A DNA stretch of 64,000 nt from Pseudozobellia thermophila (GTDB lineage: Bacteria > Bacteroidota > Bacteroidia > Flavobacteriales > Flavobacteriaceae). Every line of letters begins with the position of its first letter. Within the stretch, counting starts at the first letter, position 1. The notes below the pieces were generated by a model. That model was given only the letters and a program-made list of their open reading frames with translations, did no database searches and was not told the origin of the DNA. The stretch is from positions 620,001 through 684,000 of the forward strand of contig NZ_FQYU01000002.1 in the NCBI RefSeq assembly GCF_900141855.1, read 5' to 3'. This document shows, piece by piece, positions 34,369 to 45,257 of the stretch. The position numbers were made by a program, and so were the translations under genes.

Positions 34369-37300
34369 TTAGTGCCGGATCAAAAGGCGTTCGTTTATTT
34401 CCTTTCCATCCACGTCTTTCGTCCTCATAATATACATTCCGGCAGACAATCCCGCTACTTCGACCTCGTAGGTACTACTGGCAGATGTGCCCGGGTTTTC
34501 TATGTAGAGTACCAAATTACTTCCCATATCGAATATCGAAATGGTCTCAAGCCGTACCGGGGCCCCAAACCCTATGGTCACCCTTACCGAAGCCGGATTC
34601 GGGAACAAGCGGAATTCATCCTCATCGATATCCGGTGAATTGGAAACCGTAATGGTGAGTGAGTCTTGGCCAATTTCACCTTCTCCGTCCTCTACCGACA
34701 AAGTGACCGTATACGAGCCGGGCTGGTTATAGGTATGGGAGGCAAGCGCACCGTTTACGGGATCCGAACCATCCCCAAAATCCCAAGTATAGCTAACGAT
34801 TCCACTGTCATCGGTTGAATCTTCGCCATTGAAGTTAACCAACAGGGGCGCATAACCCGATACAATATCGGCCAGGGCAACCGCCGTAGGGGCACTGTTC
34901 GACCTTTCGAAGACAACCTCCATCGTATGGTCCGAACCCACATGGGCAAAGGTGTATTCCTGCACAATATCGACTTCCTCGTTGTCCACTAAAATCCGGG
35001 CTATACGGAAACCGTCATCAGGGCTAATACCAATAACTTGGTCTTCTCCCTTGTCGACCGTAATCGTACCGTTGGGATCTACCGTTCCCCCTTCCGAGTA
35101 AGTTACCGTTATCGTGTAGGTATCCCGATCTGATTTTTCCTTAAAGACAGCCTTAATGGTATGGGGTTCGGTTACGTTTTCAAAGGTATATTCCGTTATG
35201 TCCTTCACCACTTCACCATCCACCTCGAAATAGTCGAACTCGTAACCGGCACTGGCCGTAACCGAAAAGCTCAGGCTTTCGGACTCCACTACCAAGTTCT
35301 CGCCTATAGGTGTAATAGTACCTCCATAGCCGGCCGATGCGATGATCAAATAGCTGGGCTTTTCGACCTCGGTAAATACCGCCTTAATGGAGTGTTTCCC
35401 GGTGATATCCTCAAAGAGGTATGAAGGTTCGTGAACAATAAACTGATTGTCCACAATAAAATAATCAAATTCGTAGCCTTCATCCGCAGTAGCGGTAAAG
35501 ACCTGATCTTCCCCTCCATCGAAGAAGAGTGCCCCCTCGGGGGAAATGCTACCTCCATCACCGGCGGTAGCTGTTATGGAGTTCGGTATCTCGACGAATA
35601 CGGCTTCAATCGTATGGTCTTCGGAAACCTCGTTGAAGGTGTAGCTTTCAAGGGCACCTTGGGAAACGCCGTCAACAAGTACATTTTGGATCGCATACCC
35701 TAGATCGGGCGTGATGAGGAACACTTGGCTTTCGCCCTCGACGACCTTGACATCCCCGCTGGGACTTATGGTTCCGTTGGCCGCCGACACCACCGATATC
35801 GTATATTCCACCGCTGGTGTTACCGAAATTTCCACGGTATCGCTATCCGTCTTACCGTCGCCATCGGTTACCCGTAACAGCACGGTATAGGTACCGGGTT
35901 GCGTAAAGGTAAAGCTTGGGTCCGCTTCGTCCGAAGTCGAAGAAAGCGCATCGCCGAACTCCCAGCTATAATCGACTATACCCACATCGTCCGCTGATCG
36001 ACTACCGGTAAAATTGACCGTGAGGGGTGCACTTCCCGATAGGGGATCGGCTCCCACGACTGCAAAGGGATTACCCGAATTATCGACCACCCATTGAAAT
36101 TCGACGGAAGAGGAAATTCCAGTGTTTTGGGCGGTTACCACCACGCTGTACGGACTATTGTCAGCCGCGCCTTGGGTCGTGCCCCCGCTTCGTTCGGATT
36201 CGCCCAAGGCGGTCAATTGCCCATCTGAATAGGATGTCCCGTCAAGTTTGTACAGGGCCATCTTATCAATCGTATGGCCTGCCGACCTTTCCGATATTTC
36301 CATGGTATACGTACCCGGGTTAACAAACCAGACATACACATTGTGCGCGTCTTCATCACTTGTTTTGGCTTGCCAATCATAGGTTTCCGACGTTCCACCA
36401 CTTCGCCATATCTTGAAGTACCCGTTACTTCCGCTCCCCTCCGGTGTCGTTTCGGAAGTTACCCTTGAGCTGCCTTTCGGGAAGACTACGTTTTCTTGTT
36501 CCCCCGTTAGATTCGCAATTAAGCTCGCTTCATCGGCAGGGGTACCTTTGTAACCAAAGAACCAAACGTTTTCGTTGTTAGGGAACCTGAGCCAGCTATC
36601 GTTTTCATCCGTTGAACTATCTCCCGAATAAAAACTTCGCCAGTTAAAACGATAAACGCCCGGGTTGGTAATTTGTATCTGATATGGGATGGTGCCCTTG
36701 CTTTGTGAATTAAAACTGTCGTTCGTAGCTATTATACCGACCGCACCACCAGTGGTGGTCTCCGTCCACCCCGGCGTGAGCGTACCCGATTCGGCTTCTA
36801 TGACCACCAGACCGTTGTCCTCTATAAACGCCCCGTCGGAATCGCCGGAACCTATAATACCGCTGATCAATCCGGTAGCCTCGTCAATTTCGAGTCCGGG
36901 AGGAAGCCCTTCGGCAGAAAAGGTTAGGTTACTGCCCATATTCTCGGCGACCAGCTGCAGGTTAACACTTTCACCTTCTGCATTGTATTGGGTACCGGGA
37001 TCGACGATACCCGCATTGTATTCCCCATTTTTTAGAACAATATCAACTGCCGAACCAGCACCGTATTCAATGGTAAGAATCGCATGGGTATCCGCACCTG
37101 ATTCGTCCAATGCGATAGCCAGTTCGTACAGACTATTCGCTTTAAGCAAGATGTTTTCCGTTTCGGTCGAAGTAATGGTGTAATGTGAGCTATCATCACC
37201 CGACAGCTTCATCGACCGAATAAATATACCGTTGTTTCCGTCGGTCACCTGCAAATTGACATGGCCTGTTTTACCCACTTCAAAATCAACGATATCGGGA

Positions 37301-40300
37301 ACGGAAAGCGCACTTGCCGCGATGGCTTCGCCCACAGGGGCGTCGACGCCATAGTATTCCATGTTCTTTTGGTTTCCGCCTCCTTTGACGGGTGAACCGG
37401 CCAAGACATAGACCCCGTTTCCGGAAACAATGGCCTGGGTACCATGTCGCGCATGGTTCAGGTCGGGCAATCTCGACCAAGACTGGCTTTCCGGGTCGTA
37501 TTCCTCGGTAACCGCCAAGGCTCCCGAAGTTACCTCACCGTAAACTTCCTGGTCTTCGACTTCGCCACCTGCCACTATAAGTTTTCCGTTGAAACCGGCT
37601 ACCGCGGCGGCGGCCCTCGGCGTAGGTATATTTTGATCGGAGGGAAGTGTACTCCAGGTACCCGTACTGAAATCATACACGTCTACCTCGGCGACCGTAG
37701 GTTTGAAAACCCCTTCATCGCCTCCGGAAAGACGGCCTCCGACCAAGTACATTTTGTTTTCCAAAACCGCAGCATGGAAATGATCTCTGGCCCTCGGGGC
37801 ATCGTCTAAAACAGTCCACTGCCCTGTTGCCGGATCATACTGGTCGAACCAGTTTACATATCCTCCATCATGGCCATCGGTGTTTCCTCCGGAAATATAG
37901 AATTTATCGTTGTACACTACCAATCCGGTAGACCCACGCCTTCTGTTCTCGGGTATTTCGGGCCCTTTTATCCATTCTTCGTTCGCCGGATCAAATGCCC
38001 AGATATATTCGGCAGGTGCTTCATTGGGAAAGCTATTGGTCTTAAAGGCCCCGATTACCCAAATGAGACCTTGGTATTCAACAGCTTGAAAATGATTGAA
38101 CTCCTCCGGGGACGAGTTCGATATTTGGGTCCACGTATCGGAGGCGTAGTCGTAGACATCAATGGTTTTGGCATTCTCCCGCCCCCCCATCAAATAGAAC
38201 TTATCGCCCGCTTGTACCAAAGAACACTCATGGCGCGCCGTATAATTCCCATCCTCATCCTTATCGGTCCAATAACGATTGTCAACCGTCCACGTAAAGA
38301 CTGTGCTTTTGCTGACCGATCCAGGTTTGCTGACCTTAACGGTTACCGTGTGGATACCGTCATTATTGGTTCCCCCGGTAAGTGCTGAGCTTGCAATGGT
38401 TCCGTAAATATGGCCATTGGTAGGTTCTATATTGATACCATCGGGCTGGCCTGCAATGGCATAGGTAAAGTTCTGGTTGGCGTCGCCACCGCTTGCCGAC
38501 ACCGCCAAATCGATATGGTCGTCAACAAAACTGAACTGATCTTCGATGGGCACAAGCGTAACGGGAGCGCTCCCTTCGATAACCTTCAACACCTCTATGC
38601 CCTGCAATACAGGGTTTTCAACGCCTGTATGACCGAACAGCACATTAAGTTCGCCATCGGAAACGGAAACTTCGTACGAAAGCATACCGGCGTAAAAATC
38701 GGTTCCTCCGCCGCCGAACAAGGCTACCACGTCAATATCGTCTCCCTTTAGTTCCGACTCTATGAAGATATCGAAAATTCGGTCCCCTATATGATTTGCC
38801 GGGCCATAGCCATTACCTGTATAGATATTTACAATGTAATCGCCATTTTCCACGGGAAACTTGAATTCCATGTCCGCCCCACTGGAACTGTCGTACCTTT
38901 CCTTGGAATAGATGGCATTAAAGGTAGCCTCATCAATATAGGAAGGAACGGAGATATGCCTGTTCTCGTAAAGGAAGGTATTCTCGGCCGACGGTATAGA
39001 CCCTGTATTCACTGAATACTTATCCCCTGTTACGGCCCCACTGGCGGCATTCGCTTCCCAATCGAGTTCACCGTCCGTTGCGGGCACCGCCGGACCACCG
39101 GCATTGACGCGGGCCACCACCTCATAGGACGGTTCTATTTTAACCTCCAAGGTTGAGACCAAGGGAACAATATAGGGTGAGTTTTCGCCACTGTGAACAA
39201 ATTCCAAGTTAGCTGTTTTGACACCTTCCACGTTATCGGGAAAAAAGTTCAACTGTATGGTTTTATTGGCCCCGGGACCTAAGATCAAGGGCAATTCGAC
39301 GTTGTAATCGAACAAATCGGCATTTGCGCCTGTAATCCGAACATCGGTAATTTCGATGGCTCCGGATGCCGGCCCTCCCCCGTTTTCGAGTGTGGGAACA
39401 AGCTGCACTTGGCCCGATCCCGTATACAGGGTACCAAAGTCAATGGGGCTGTCAGAAAGGGCCAATTCCGTATTCCCATCAACTTTCACATTAATATAAT
39501 CCCACGTCGCGGTAAAAGGAGTACCTCCGTTCGAAGTTGCGATAAGGCCCACGGCCATACCTTGGTCATCATTGGGGTCTAAAAGGGCCGCCGGCAAAGC
39601 GACGGGCTCGCCCAAGGGATAAACATTTTCCCCTCCATCTACCGAATAATAGGGTTGTGCCGTATTCGCTTGGGGATCTACACTAATATAGACATAGGCC
39701 GCGGACGCCCCTTGCAGTCCCACCACATCGTACTTTTGTGAATAAACGGTCGATGTGCCGTCCTCACGTACAACCTCGAAGCCCAAAACCCCATCATCCG
39801 GAAGGGTTCCATCCATAAGGGCCAACTTAAGATAATGGTCTTGGTCTCCGTTACCGATAAAAATTCCGTATGAATTGTTCTCGGTCGAAGAAACATTGGC
39901 AAAGGGGGTTTCAATTTTCGAATGAACCGTGAACGGCGGGGAATTGGTATCGACATTTACCCCAAATTGAAAGCCGTTGTTTTGTGTATTAGTGAGGGCA
40001 TCGCCTTGGTCTACGAGGTCGATCGTAGCCTTGCCCCCTGCCCCTCCAAAGGAGAGGTTGTCCCCATCAAATTGGTCTAAATAATCGGTCGTACCGTCCA
40101 AGGGCAGCATCAGACCGGTAAAACCCAAGCCGAAAAAACCCGTTCCTGGATCATTGCTCCAAAAGGGGTACTCAACGGGAAGGTTGGTCGCCAAGCCATT
40201 GGATGCATCGATCGCGAAGGGGTCGTTGACATCGGGGATGCCATCATTGTCATCATCGGGGTCGTTCAGGTCGGAAATAAAATCCCCGTCGTTATCGGTG

Positions 40301-42144
40301 GGTTTGCTTCCGCCCGAGCAGATATCCGTTCCGTTGGCCAATTCGTCATCATTGGTATAGCGATCATAATCGTAGTCGGCCGTACCATCGTATTCGGGGT
40401 CCGAGGGTTCTACACAATTACCAAAATCGGTAGGCTCGAATACGGAAATGCTGTTCGACTGATAGTTTGCGACCCATATGGTACCTGGAAAAAGATCCAA
40501 GTCCCCTTGGGCGATAACATCGAGCGGGATTGAACCAAAGCCCGATAGAAAATTATTGTTCTTCCCGTTTAGGCCGTCGCCACTTTCATTTAAGATGTAG
40601 CGGTTGATTTTTCCGTTGTGCGAGGCCGTTAGGATATTTCCCTTCATCGCCCCGTCGAAATTGCTCGCCGTGTACTCACATATACCGTTGGTGGAAGAGT
40701 TGACGATATCCAAAATCCTCATTCTCGGATCGTCATCTACGTTGGACAAATAGGCTCCCTGTATCGGGTCATCAGGAAAATCCGATAGATCAAAGGCTGG
40801 ATTGTAGTAGCCCGAAACCCCGGTAAGCAGCTCGCCTAAATTATATTCCTCCTCAATTATCCAATTCTTGCCGTCAAACTCGTAAACTTTTAGACCGGCC
40901 CTTGAGGGAAAAGCCCTGATCGGTACCGGGTGCCCGGCATAATAGCTTCCGTTGGCATCCGTTACTTGCCCTACATAATGCAAGGGATCGCCATGCCCTA
41001 AATGTCCCGATTCATTCAACTCATTGGTAATATAATCGCCATTGTCAGGGTCGTAGACCGTGGTGCTCTCGTCCCCTTTACGTTGGCCGTCGGCGGTGTA
41101 AATGACCGGTAGGCCTCCCCAAGTTTTATTAGGTCCGTTGTCTACCGAGTATACCCTACCATCTGCGGTTATCATCACATCGTAGCCATTTCGCCACCCC
41201 GGGGAAAAGATCTGGACGGGTCCGCCCTCTTCGTGAAATGCTTGGTTCAAGCCATTATTCCCCCCAAAGGGATCCCCTTTGTCAATGGTAGCATTGTACA
41301 TGGGATGACCGACAGGGTAAGGAAATTCGGGATCGGTATTGTCAATATCGGGCCTACTGGGGTCGTTCAATGTAGGTAAGTCGTAAATAAACTTTGTATT
41401 TCCCTGTCTGGTATCGACAAAGGGCCCGCCGTTCGCAGCCTCGATCTCTTCCAACTGCGTAAGGTCAATAATCAACATGGCACCCGACAAAAAGGTTTCG
41501 GGGGTACCGGCAAAGTTATTGCTTGGTGCCCCCTTGTTGGCATTTCCCCCTTGTTGCAACAGCAGATAGGTATTCCCATTGCGTTCAAATATCTCCATCC
41601 CGTTCGTGGAATGGTTTTCCTCACAGCGGGGCAAGCCCCTGACCAGGTCCACCTTGTCCCAAGTCGTACCGTTATAGGTAAGCCTGGAGAGCACACCCGA
41701 ATTGGTATCGAGGTTTTTATCGTTGCCACTTCCCCCTCCTCCGATCCTGGAGTCGGAAGAACTGACATAAAGCACAGGTACCGTGGCCGTTCCTGCGGCC
41801 AACAAACCCGTTATCTGACGTACGTTTTCCGTATTGATGGTACCGTCATCATTGTGGTTGGGCACCTCGTTACGAACAATGTCTATGGTTTTTGTATCGA
41901 CGGCGGTATAGGTGCCCTGCCCCGGATCGGCATCATCGCGTAAAATGCTATATTCCTTGATCGTTCCGTCTTGTTGGGCCACATAGAGCTTTCCATTGGG
42001 ACCGAAATCCAAGGATGTAGGCTTTAAGATTTCGGCATCGACAAGGTTGGTCGCATTAAAGCTTTGGGCGCGCCCCGCCCCAATAAACAACAAACAAAAC
42101 AAAGATGTAAGAAACACCGAGTATACAGTGTAGTGTTTTTTCAT
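34369..42144 (-). CDS. Giant T9SS-secreted multi-domain protein (2591 residues)
   Basis: Signal peptide 1-26. Rough domain order: a beta-propeller like PQQ/sorbosone dehydrogenases (about 28-570, starting LKPTSLDFGPNGKLYVAQQ); a Ca-binding thrombospondin-3-type Asp repeat (about 600-640); a LamG-like domain (about 670-885); a choice-of-anchor domain (890-1000); a malectin-like domain (1010-1185); a cadherin/Ig-like domain; kelch repeats (about 1300-1605); a second anchor-like domain; a carbohydrate-binding-like domain (1780-1985); a PKD domain (about 2030-2110); four InlB-B-like repeats (2120-2415); a second PKD; and a type A T9SS sorting domain (from about 2510, FRLFPNPAS). It should be exported and fixed to the cell surface. 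Enzymatic activity of the propeller is unproven. It is a single transcript flanked by a terminator and a 370-base upstream region. Confidence 0.9.
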   Translation of the reverse strand: MKKHYTVYSVFLTSLFCLLFIGAGRAQSFNATNLVDAEILKPTSLDFGPNGKLYVAQQDGTIKEYSILRDDADPGQGTYTAVDTKTIDIVRNEVPNHNDDGTINTENVRQITGLLAAGTATVPVLYVSSSDSRIGGGGSGNDKNLDTNSGVLSRLTYNGTTWDKVDLVRGLPRCEENHSTNGMEIFERNGNTYLLLQQGGNANKGAPSNNFAGTPETFLSGAMLIIDLTQLEEIEAANGGPFVDTRQGNTKFIYDLPTLNDPSRPDIDNTDPEFPYPVGHPMYNATIDKGDPFGGNNGLNQAFHEEGGPVQIFSPGWRNGYDVMITADGRVYSVDNGPNKTWGGLPVIYTADGQRKGDESTTVYDPDNGDYITNELNESGHLGHGDPLHYVGQVTDANGSYYAGHPVPIRAFPSRAGLKVYEFDGKNWIIEEEYNLGELLTGVSGYYNPAFDLSDFPDDPIQGAYLSNVDDDPRMRILDIVNSSTNGICEYTASNFDGAMKGNILTASHNGKINRYILNESGDGLNGKNNNFLSGFGSIPLDVIAQGDLDLFPGTIWVANYQSNSISVFEPTDFGNCVEPSDPEYDGTADYDYDRYTNDDELANGTDICSGGSKPTDNDGDFISDLNDPDDDNDGIPDVNDPFAIDASNGLATNLPVEYPFWSNDPGTGFFGLGFTGLMLPLDGTTDYLDQFDGDNLSFGGAGGKATIDLVDQGDALTNTQNNGFQFGVNVDTNSPPFTVHSKIETPFANVSSTENNSYGIFIGNGDQDHYLKLALMDGTLPDDGVLGFEVVREDGTSTVYSQKYDVVGLQGASAAYVYISVDPQANTAQPYYSVDGGENVYPLGEPVALPAALLDPNDDQGMAVGLIATSNGGTPFTATWDYINVKVDGNTELALSDSPIDFGTLYTGSGQVQLVPTLENGGGPASGAIEITDVRITGANADLFDYNVELPLILGPGANKTIQLNFFPDNVEGVKTANLEFVHSGENSPYIVPLVSTLEVKIEPSYEVVARVNAGGPAVPATDGELDWEANAASGAVTGDKYSVNTGSIPSAENTFLYENRHISVPSYIDEATFNAIYSKERYDSSSGADMEFKFPVENGDYIVNIYTGNGYGPANHIGDRIFDIFIESELKGDDIDVVALFGGGGTDFYAGMLSYEVSVSDGELNVLFGHTGVENPVLQGIEVLKVIEGSAPVTLVPIEDQFSFVDDHIDLAVSASGGDANQNFTYAIAGQPDGINIEPTNGHIYGTIASSALTGGTNNDGIHTVTVKVSKPGSVSKSTVFTWTVDNRYWTDKDEDGNYTARHECSLVQAGDKFYLMGGRENAKTIDVYDYASDTWTQISNSSPEEFNHFQAVEYQGLIWVIGAFKTNSFPNEAPAEYIWAFDPANEEWIKGPEIPENRRRGSTGLVVYNDKFYISGGNTDGHDGGYVNWFDQYDPATGQWTVLDDAPRARDHFHAAVLENKMYLVGGRLSGGDEGVFKPTVAEVDVYDFSTGTWSTLPSDQNIPTPRAAAAVAGFNGKLIVAGGEVEDQEVYGEVTSGALAVTEEYDPESQSWSRLPDLNHARHGTQAIVSGNGVYVLAGSPVKGGGNQKNMEYYGVDAPVGEAIAASALSVPDIVDFEVGKTGHVNLQVTDGNNGIFIRSMKLSGDDSSHYTITSTETENILLKANSLYELAIALDESGADTHAILTIEYGAGSAVDIVLKNGEYNAGIVDPGTQYNAEGESVNLQLVAENMGSNLTFSAEGLPPGLEIDEATGLISGIIGSGDSDGAFIEDNGLVVIEAESGTLTPGWTETTTGGAVGIIATNDSFNSQSKGTIPYQIQITNPGVYRFNWRSFYSGDSSTDENDSWLRFPNNENVWFFGYKGTPADEASLIANLTGEQENVVFPKGSSRVTSETTPEGSGSNGYFKIWRSGGTSETYDWQAKTSDEDAHNVYVWFVNPGTYTMEISERSAGHTIDKMALYKLDGTSYSDGQLTALGESERSGGTTQGAADNSPYSVVVTAQNTGISSSVEFQWVVDNSGNPFAVVGADPLSGSAPLTVNFTGSRSADDVGIVDYSWEFGDALSSTSDEADPSFTFTQPGTYTVLLRVTDGDGKTDSDTVEISVTPAVEYTISVVSAANGTISPSGDVKVVEGESQVFLITPDLGYAIQNVLVDGVSQGALESYTFNEVSEDHTIEAVFVEIPNSITATAGDGGSISPEGALFFDGGEDQVFTATADEGYEFDYFIVDNQFIVHEPSYLFEDITGKHSIKAVFTEVEKPSYLIIASAGYGGTITPIGENLVVESESLSFSVTASAGYEFDYFEVDGEVVKDITEYTFENVTEPHTIKAVFKEKSDRDTYTITVTYSEGGTVDPNGTITVDKGEDQVIGISPDDGFRIARILVDNEEVDIVQEYTFAHVGSDHTMEVVFERSNSAPTAVALADIVSGYAPLLVNFNGEDSTDDSGIVSYTWDFGDGSDPVNGALASHTYNQPGSYTVTLSVEDGEGEIGQDSLTITVSNSPDIDEDEFRLFPNPASVRVTIGFGAPVRLETISIFDMGSNLVLYIENPGTSASSTYEVEVAGLSAGMYIMRTKDVDGKEINERLLIRH

Positions 42145-42514
42145 GTTTTAAAAATTTGGGTCACCCGAAAGAGTGGTTAAACATCTTAAGTTCACCATCG
42201 AAATTACGTGTAGGAAACAAGCCTCAAAAATTAGTTTTAGATTAATCGTCGATATTGGGTTTCAGTACGATGAACGACTGCCCTTTTTAACATATCGCCC
42301 CAAACCCCCATGCACCTCCGTATCCATTAATCGAGTAAATCCACTCTTTGTCGACTCCCAATATTTTCAGTGCCCAAGGCCAAAAGCCAAGAACAGCAAA
42401 CACACCATAACGCCTTGGCCATCCCACGCCCCCAAAACGGGCAAGCACAAATTAATTGCGGGGAAATAACGTAAATTACATAACTTTAAAAACCAACTAA
42501 ATTTTTATCTACAA
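42145..42514. other. Divergent promoter region
   Basis: This 370-base region lies between two divergent genes and must hold both promoters. Upstream of 42515 there is a TAACTTTA at about 42481 that partly fits the flavobacterial -7 box, but the TTG upstream of it is too far away (22 bases). Nothing else is recognised. Confidence 0.35.
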
Positions 42515-43891
42515 ATGCAAGGCAAAAACTTTTATATCAACCGACGAAATTTTTTAAAGGGCACTTCGGCAGCAATAGCACTTTCTTCCTTTGGGGCATA
42601 CGGCATCGATTTAATGCACCGCGAAAAACCGCTACGGGTAGGCCTTATCGGAACAGGTTGGTATGGCAAAAGCGATCTTTTCCGACTGATCCAGGTAGCG
42701 AATATAGAAGTGGTATCCCTTTGTGATGTAGACCAAAAAATGCTGGCCGGGGCCGCTACTTTGGTGAGTCAACGACAAAAATCGGGCAAAAGACCAAAAA
42801 CCTTTAGCGATTATAAAAAAATGTTGGCCTATAAGGACTTGGACATCGTTCTAGTAGGGTCGCCCGACCATTGGCATGCATTGCAGGGCATCGAGGCCAT
42901 GAAAGCGGGTGCCCACGTGTATTTACAAAAGCCTATCAGTGTCGACGTTATCGAAGGGGAGGCCTTGGTCGCCGCCGCCGCTAAATACAATAAGGTAATT
43001 CAGGTAGGCACCCAGCGAAAGAGTACCCCCCACTTGGTCGAAGCCAAAAAGAATATCGTTGATGCCGGACTATTAGGAAAGGTATCGCATGTCGAAATCT
43101 GCTGTTACTATCACATGCGCGACACCAAAAACCGCCCCGTGGTACCCGTTCCCGATTTCTTTGATTACGATATGTGGACAGGGCCCGCACCCCTTCGGGA
43201 GTTTGACGGGCTTCCCCATCGTAGGTGGCGTGCGTTTATGGAATACGGTAACGGTATCGTCGGCGACATGTGCGTGCATATGTTGGATACGGTTAGATGG
43301 ATGCTAGACCTGGGGTGGCCCAAACGCATCAGTTCAACGGGCGGTATTTATGTGCAAAAGGATGCCAAGGCCAATATTACCGATACCCAGAATGCCGTTT
43401 TCGAGTTTGATGAAATGGAGTGCATCTGGAAACACAGGACATGGGGCACGGCACCGGACCCCGAATACCCTTGGGCCTTTAAAATTTTCGGGGAGAAGGG
43501 CACCCTTGCCGGAAGCGTAAAGCAATACGACTTCATACCTGTGGGAAAAGGCCAAAAGATCCATAAGGATGTGATCTACGAACGGGAGGAATACCCCGAG
43601 GACTTAACAGAAAAAGACATAGAATTGCACGCGGCCCCGGCGACCAGGGCACATATGCTGGATTTTCTTGCCGCCATCGACAAGGGTAGCCAGCCGGTCG
43701 CCAACATTCAGGAAGGGCATATATCCACCGCCAGCTGCATATTGGCGAACATGGCCCTCGAACTGCAAAGGCCCCTATCGTACGATCAGGACAAACAGAT
43801 CGTTTTGAACGACCCCGAGGCGACCCGATTGTTGCAACGAAGCTATCGTGAGGGCTGGAGTCACCCCCTGCCCGATATGTTTAAGGGATAG
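42515..43891 (+). CDS. Gfo/Idh/MocA oxidoreductase, Tat-exported
   Basis: This 458-residue protein has a Tat leader (twin Arg in INRRNFLKG) and a Rossmann domain with GLIGTGWYG (about 43-51). The family's second motif appears as SPDHWHA, and the usual Glu-Lys-Pro appears here as LQKP, keeping the Lys that assists catalysis. The C-terminal dehydrogenase fold includes GDMCVHMLDTVRW. NAD(P)-dependent members act on sugars and inositols. Exported ones probably oxidise or reduce glycosides in the periplasm with a tightly bound cofactor, including as NAD-recycling glycosidases. Divergent from the giant protein. Confidence 0.9.
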   Translation: MQGKNFYINRRNFLKGTSAAIALSSFGAYGIDLMHREKPLRVGLIGTGWYGKSDLFRLIQVANIEVVSLCDVDQKMLAGAATLVSQRQKSGKRPKTFSDYKKMLAYKDLDIVLVGSPDHWHALQGIEAMKAGAHVYLQKPISVDVIEGEALVAAAAKYNKVIQVGTQRKSTPHLVEAKKNIVDAGLLGKVSHVEICCYYHMRDTKNRPVVPVPDFFDYDMWTGPAPLREFDGLPHRRWRAFMEYGNGIVGDMCVHMLDTVRWMLDLGWPKRISSTGGIYVQKDAKANITDTQNAVFEFDEMECIWKHRTWGTAPDPEYPWAFKIFGEKGTLAGSVKQYDFIPVGKGQKIHKDVIYEREEYPEDLTEKDIELHAAPATRAHMLDFLAAIDKGSQPVANIQEGHISTASCILANMALELQRPLSYDQDKQIVLNDPEATRLLQRSYREGWSHPLPDMFKG

Positions 43892-44077
43892 GGGCCTGCC
43901 AATTCCCTGACTGAGTTCTTATCACCGAAAAAACATCCGGCTTGGCAAAAATGAACGTGGTGCATCCTTTCTATGCAGGCATGCATACTTTCTACATCGA
44001 ATCTTAGGGAAATACTTAAAAAAAAGCACTTATTATTTGATATCGTGTAATTTATCAAAAATTTGACAGCATCCTTC

Positions 44078-44106
44078 TTTGTTAAAAATATATTTCTCCA
44101 TCTTTG
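44078..44106 (+). promoter_or_regulatory. Probable flavobacterial promoter of gmd-fcl
   Basis: TTTG at 44078-44081 and CATCTTTG at 44099-44106, separated by 17 bases, resemble the Bacteroidota sigma-A pair (TTG ... TAnnTTTG). The first base of the -7 box is off. It lies 33 bases before the gmd start. Confidence 0.4.
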
Positions 44107-44139
44107 TGGAGTTATTTTTGAACTACCAATTTTTATCAA

Positions 44140-45252
44140 ATGAAAAAGTGTTTAATTACAGGTATAACCGGCCAAGACGGGGCTTATTTAGCCGAGTTTT
44201 TATTAAAAAAGGGATATCAAGTGCACGGCCTCAAGCGAAGGTCATCACTTTTTAATACCGATAGGATCGACCATCTCTATCAAGATCCCCATGTAGAAAA
44301 CCGGAACCTGCATCTACATTATGGCGATATGACCGATAGTACCAACCTCATTCGCCTGATCCAAGAAATACAACCCGATGAGATTTACAACCTGGCGGCC
44401 ATGAGCCATGTGGCCGTATCGTTTGAAACTCCCGAATATACGGCCAATGCCGATGGAATAGGAACACTTAGGATACTAGATGCCGTGCGCCTTCTCGGGC
44501 TTGAAAAAAAGACCCGTATCTATCAGGCCTCGACCTCTGAGCTATACGGCAAGGTTCAAGAAGTACCCCAATCGGAAACTACCCCGTTCTACCCAAGGAG
44601 TCCGTATGCCGTGGCTAAAATGTACGCCTACTGGATTACGGTAAACTACCGTGAAGCCTACGGCATGTTCGCCTGTAACGGTATTCTTTTCAACCACGAA
44701 TCGCCCATACGCGGAGAGACCTTCGTTACCCGAAAAATTACAAGGGCCGCCTCTAGGATCGCCTTGGGACTACAAGACAAGGTGTATTTGGGGAATTTGG
44801 ATGCCAAGAGGGACTGGGGCCATGCCAAGGATTATGTCCGTATGATGTGGATGATCCTTCAAGCCGATGAACCCGAGGATTGGGTCATTGCCACGGGAAA
44901 GACCACTACGGTCAGGGACTTCGTCAAAATGAGTTTTGCCGAGGCCGGTATCGAAGTAGAGTTCAAGGGTGAGGGCGTTGACGAAAAAGGCTATGTAAAA
45001 GCCTGTAACGACCCCAAGTACCAATTGGAAATAGGTACCGAAGTGGTGGCGGTAGACTCCCGCTATTTCAGGCCTACGGAGGTCGACCTATTGATCGGCG
45101 ACCCCACCAAGGCGAACACCAAGTTAGGGTGGACCCCCAAATATCAACTGGAAGACTTGGTCAAGGATATGATGCAGAGCGATTTGAAATTGATGAAGAA
45201 GGATACCTATCTAAAAGAAGGGGGTTACCGCATCATGAACTATTTCGAATAG
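44140..45252 (+). CDS. gmd: GDP-mannose 4,6-dehydratase
   Basis: This 370-residue member of the extended short-chain dehydrogenases has [14 protein letters not shown] (the Gly-rich NADP motif), MSHVAVSFE, the Thr/Ser-Glu pair [11 protein letters not shown], the Tyr-x-x-x-Lys [10 protein letters not shown] and the family-typical [10 protein letters not shown]. It converts GDP-D-mannose to GDP-4-keto-6-deoxymannose. The next gene, 5 bases on, finishes GDP-L-fucose, so the pair supplies activated fucose in the cytoplasm for surface glycans. Length and motifs are those of an intact enzyme. Confidence 0.97.
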   Translation: MKKCLITGITGQDGAYLAEFLLKKGYQVHGLKRRSSLFNTDRIDHLYQDPHVENRNLHLHYGDMTDSTNLIRLIQEIQPDEIYNLAAMSHVAVSFETPEYTANADGIGTLRILDAVRLLGLEKKTRIYQASTSELYGKVQEVPQSETTPFYPRSPYAVAKMYAYWITVNYREAYGMFACNGILFNHESPIRGETFVTRKITRAASRIALGLQDKVYLGNLDAKRDWGHAKDYVRMMWMILQADEPEDWVIATGKTTTVRDFVKMSFAEAGIEVEFKGEGVDEKGYVKACNDPKYQLEIGTEVVAVDSRYFRPTEVDLLIGDPTKANTKLGWTPKYQLEDLVKDMMQSDLKLMKKDTYLKEGGYRIMNYFE

Positions 45253-45257
45253 AGGGC

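Noticed and set aside
45129-45257. Earlier start for fcl
   Set aside because: The extension overlaps gmd by more than 120 bases; family alignments begin at MDKDSKIYIAG.
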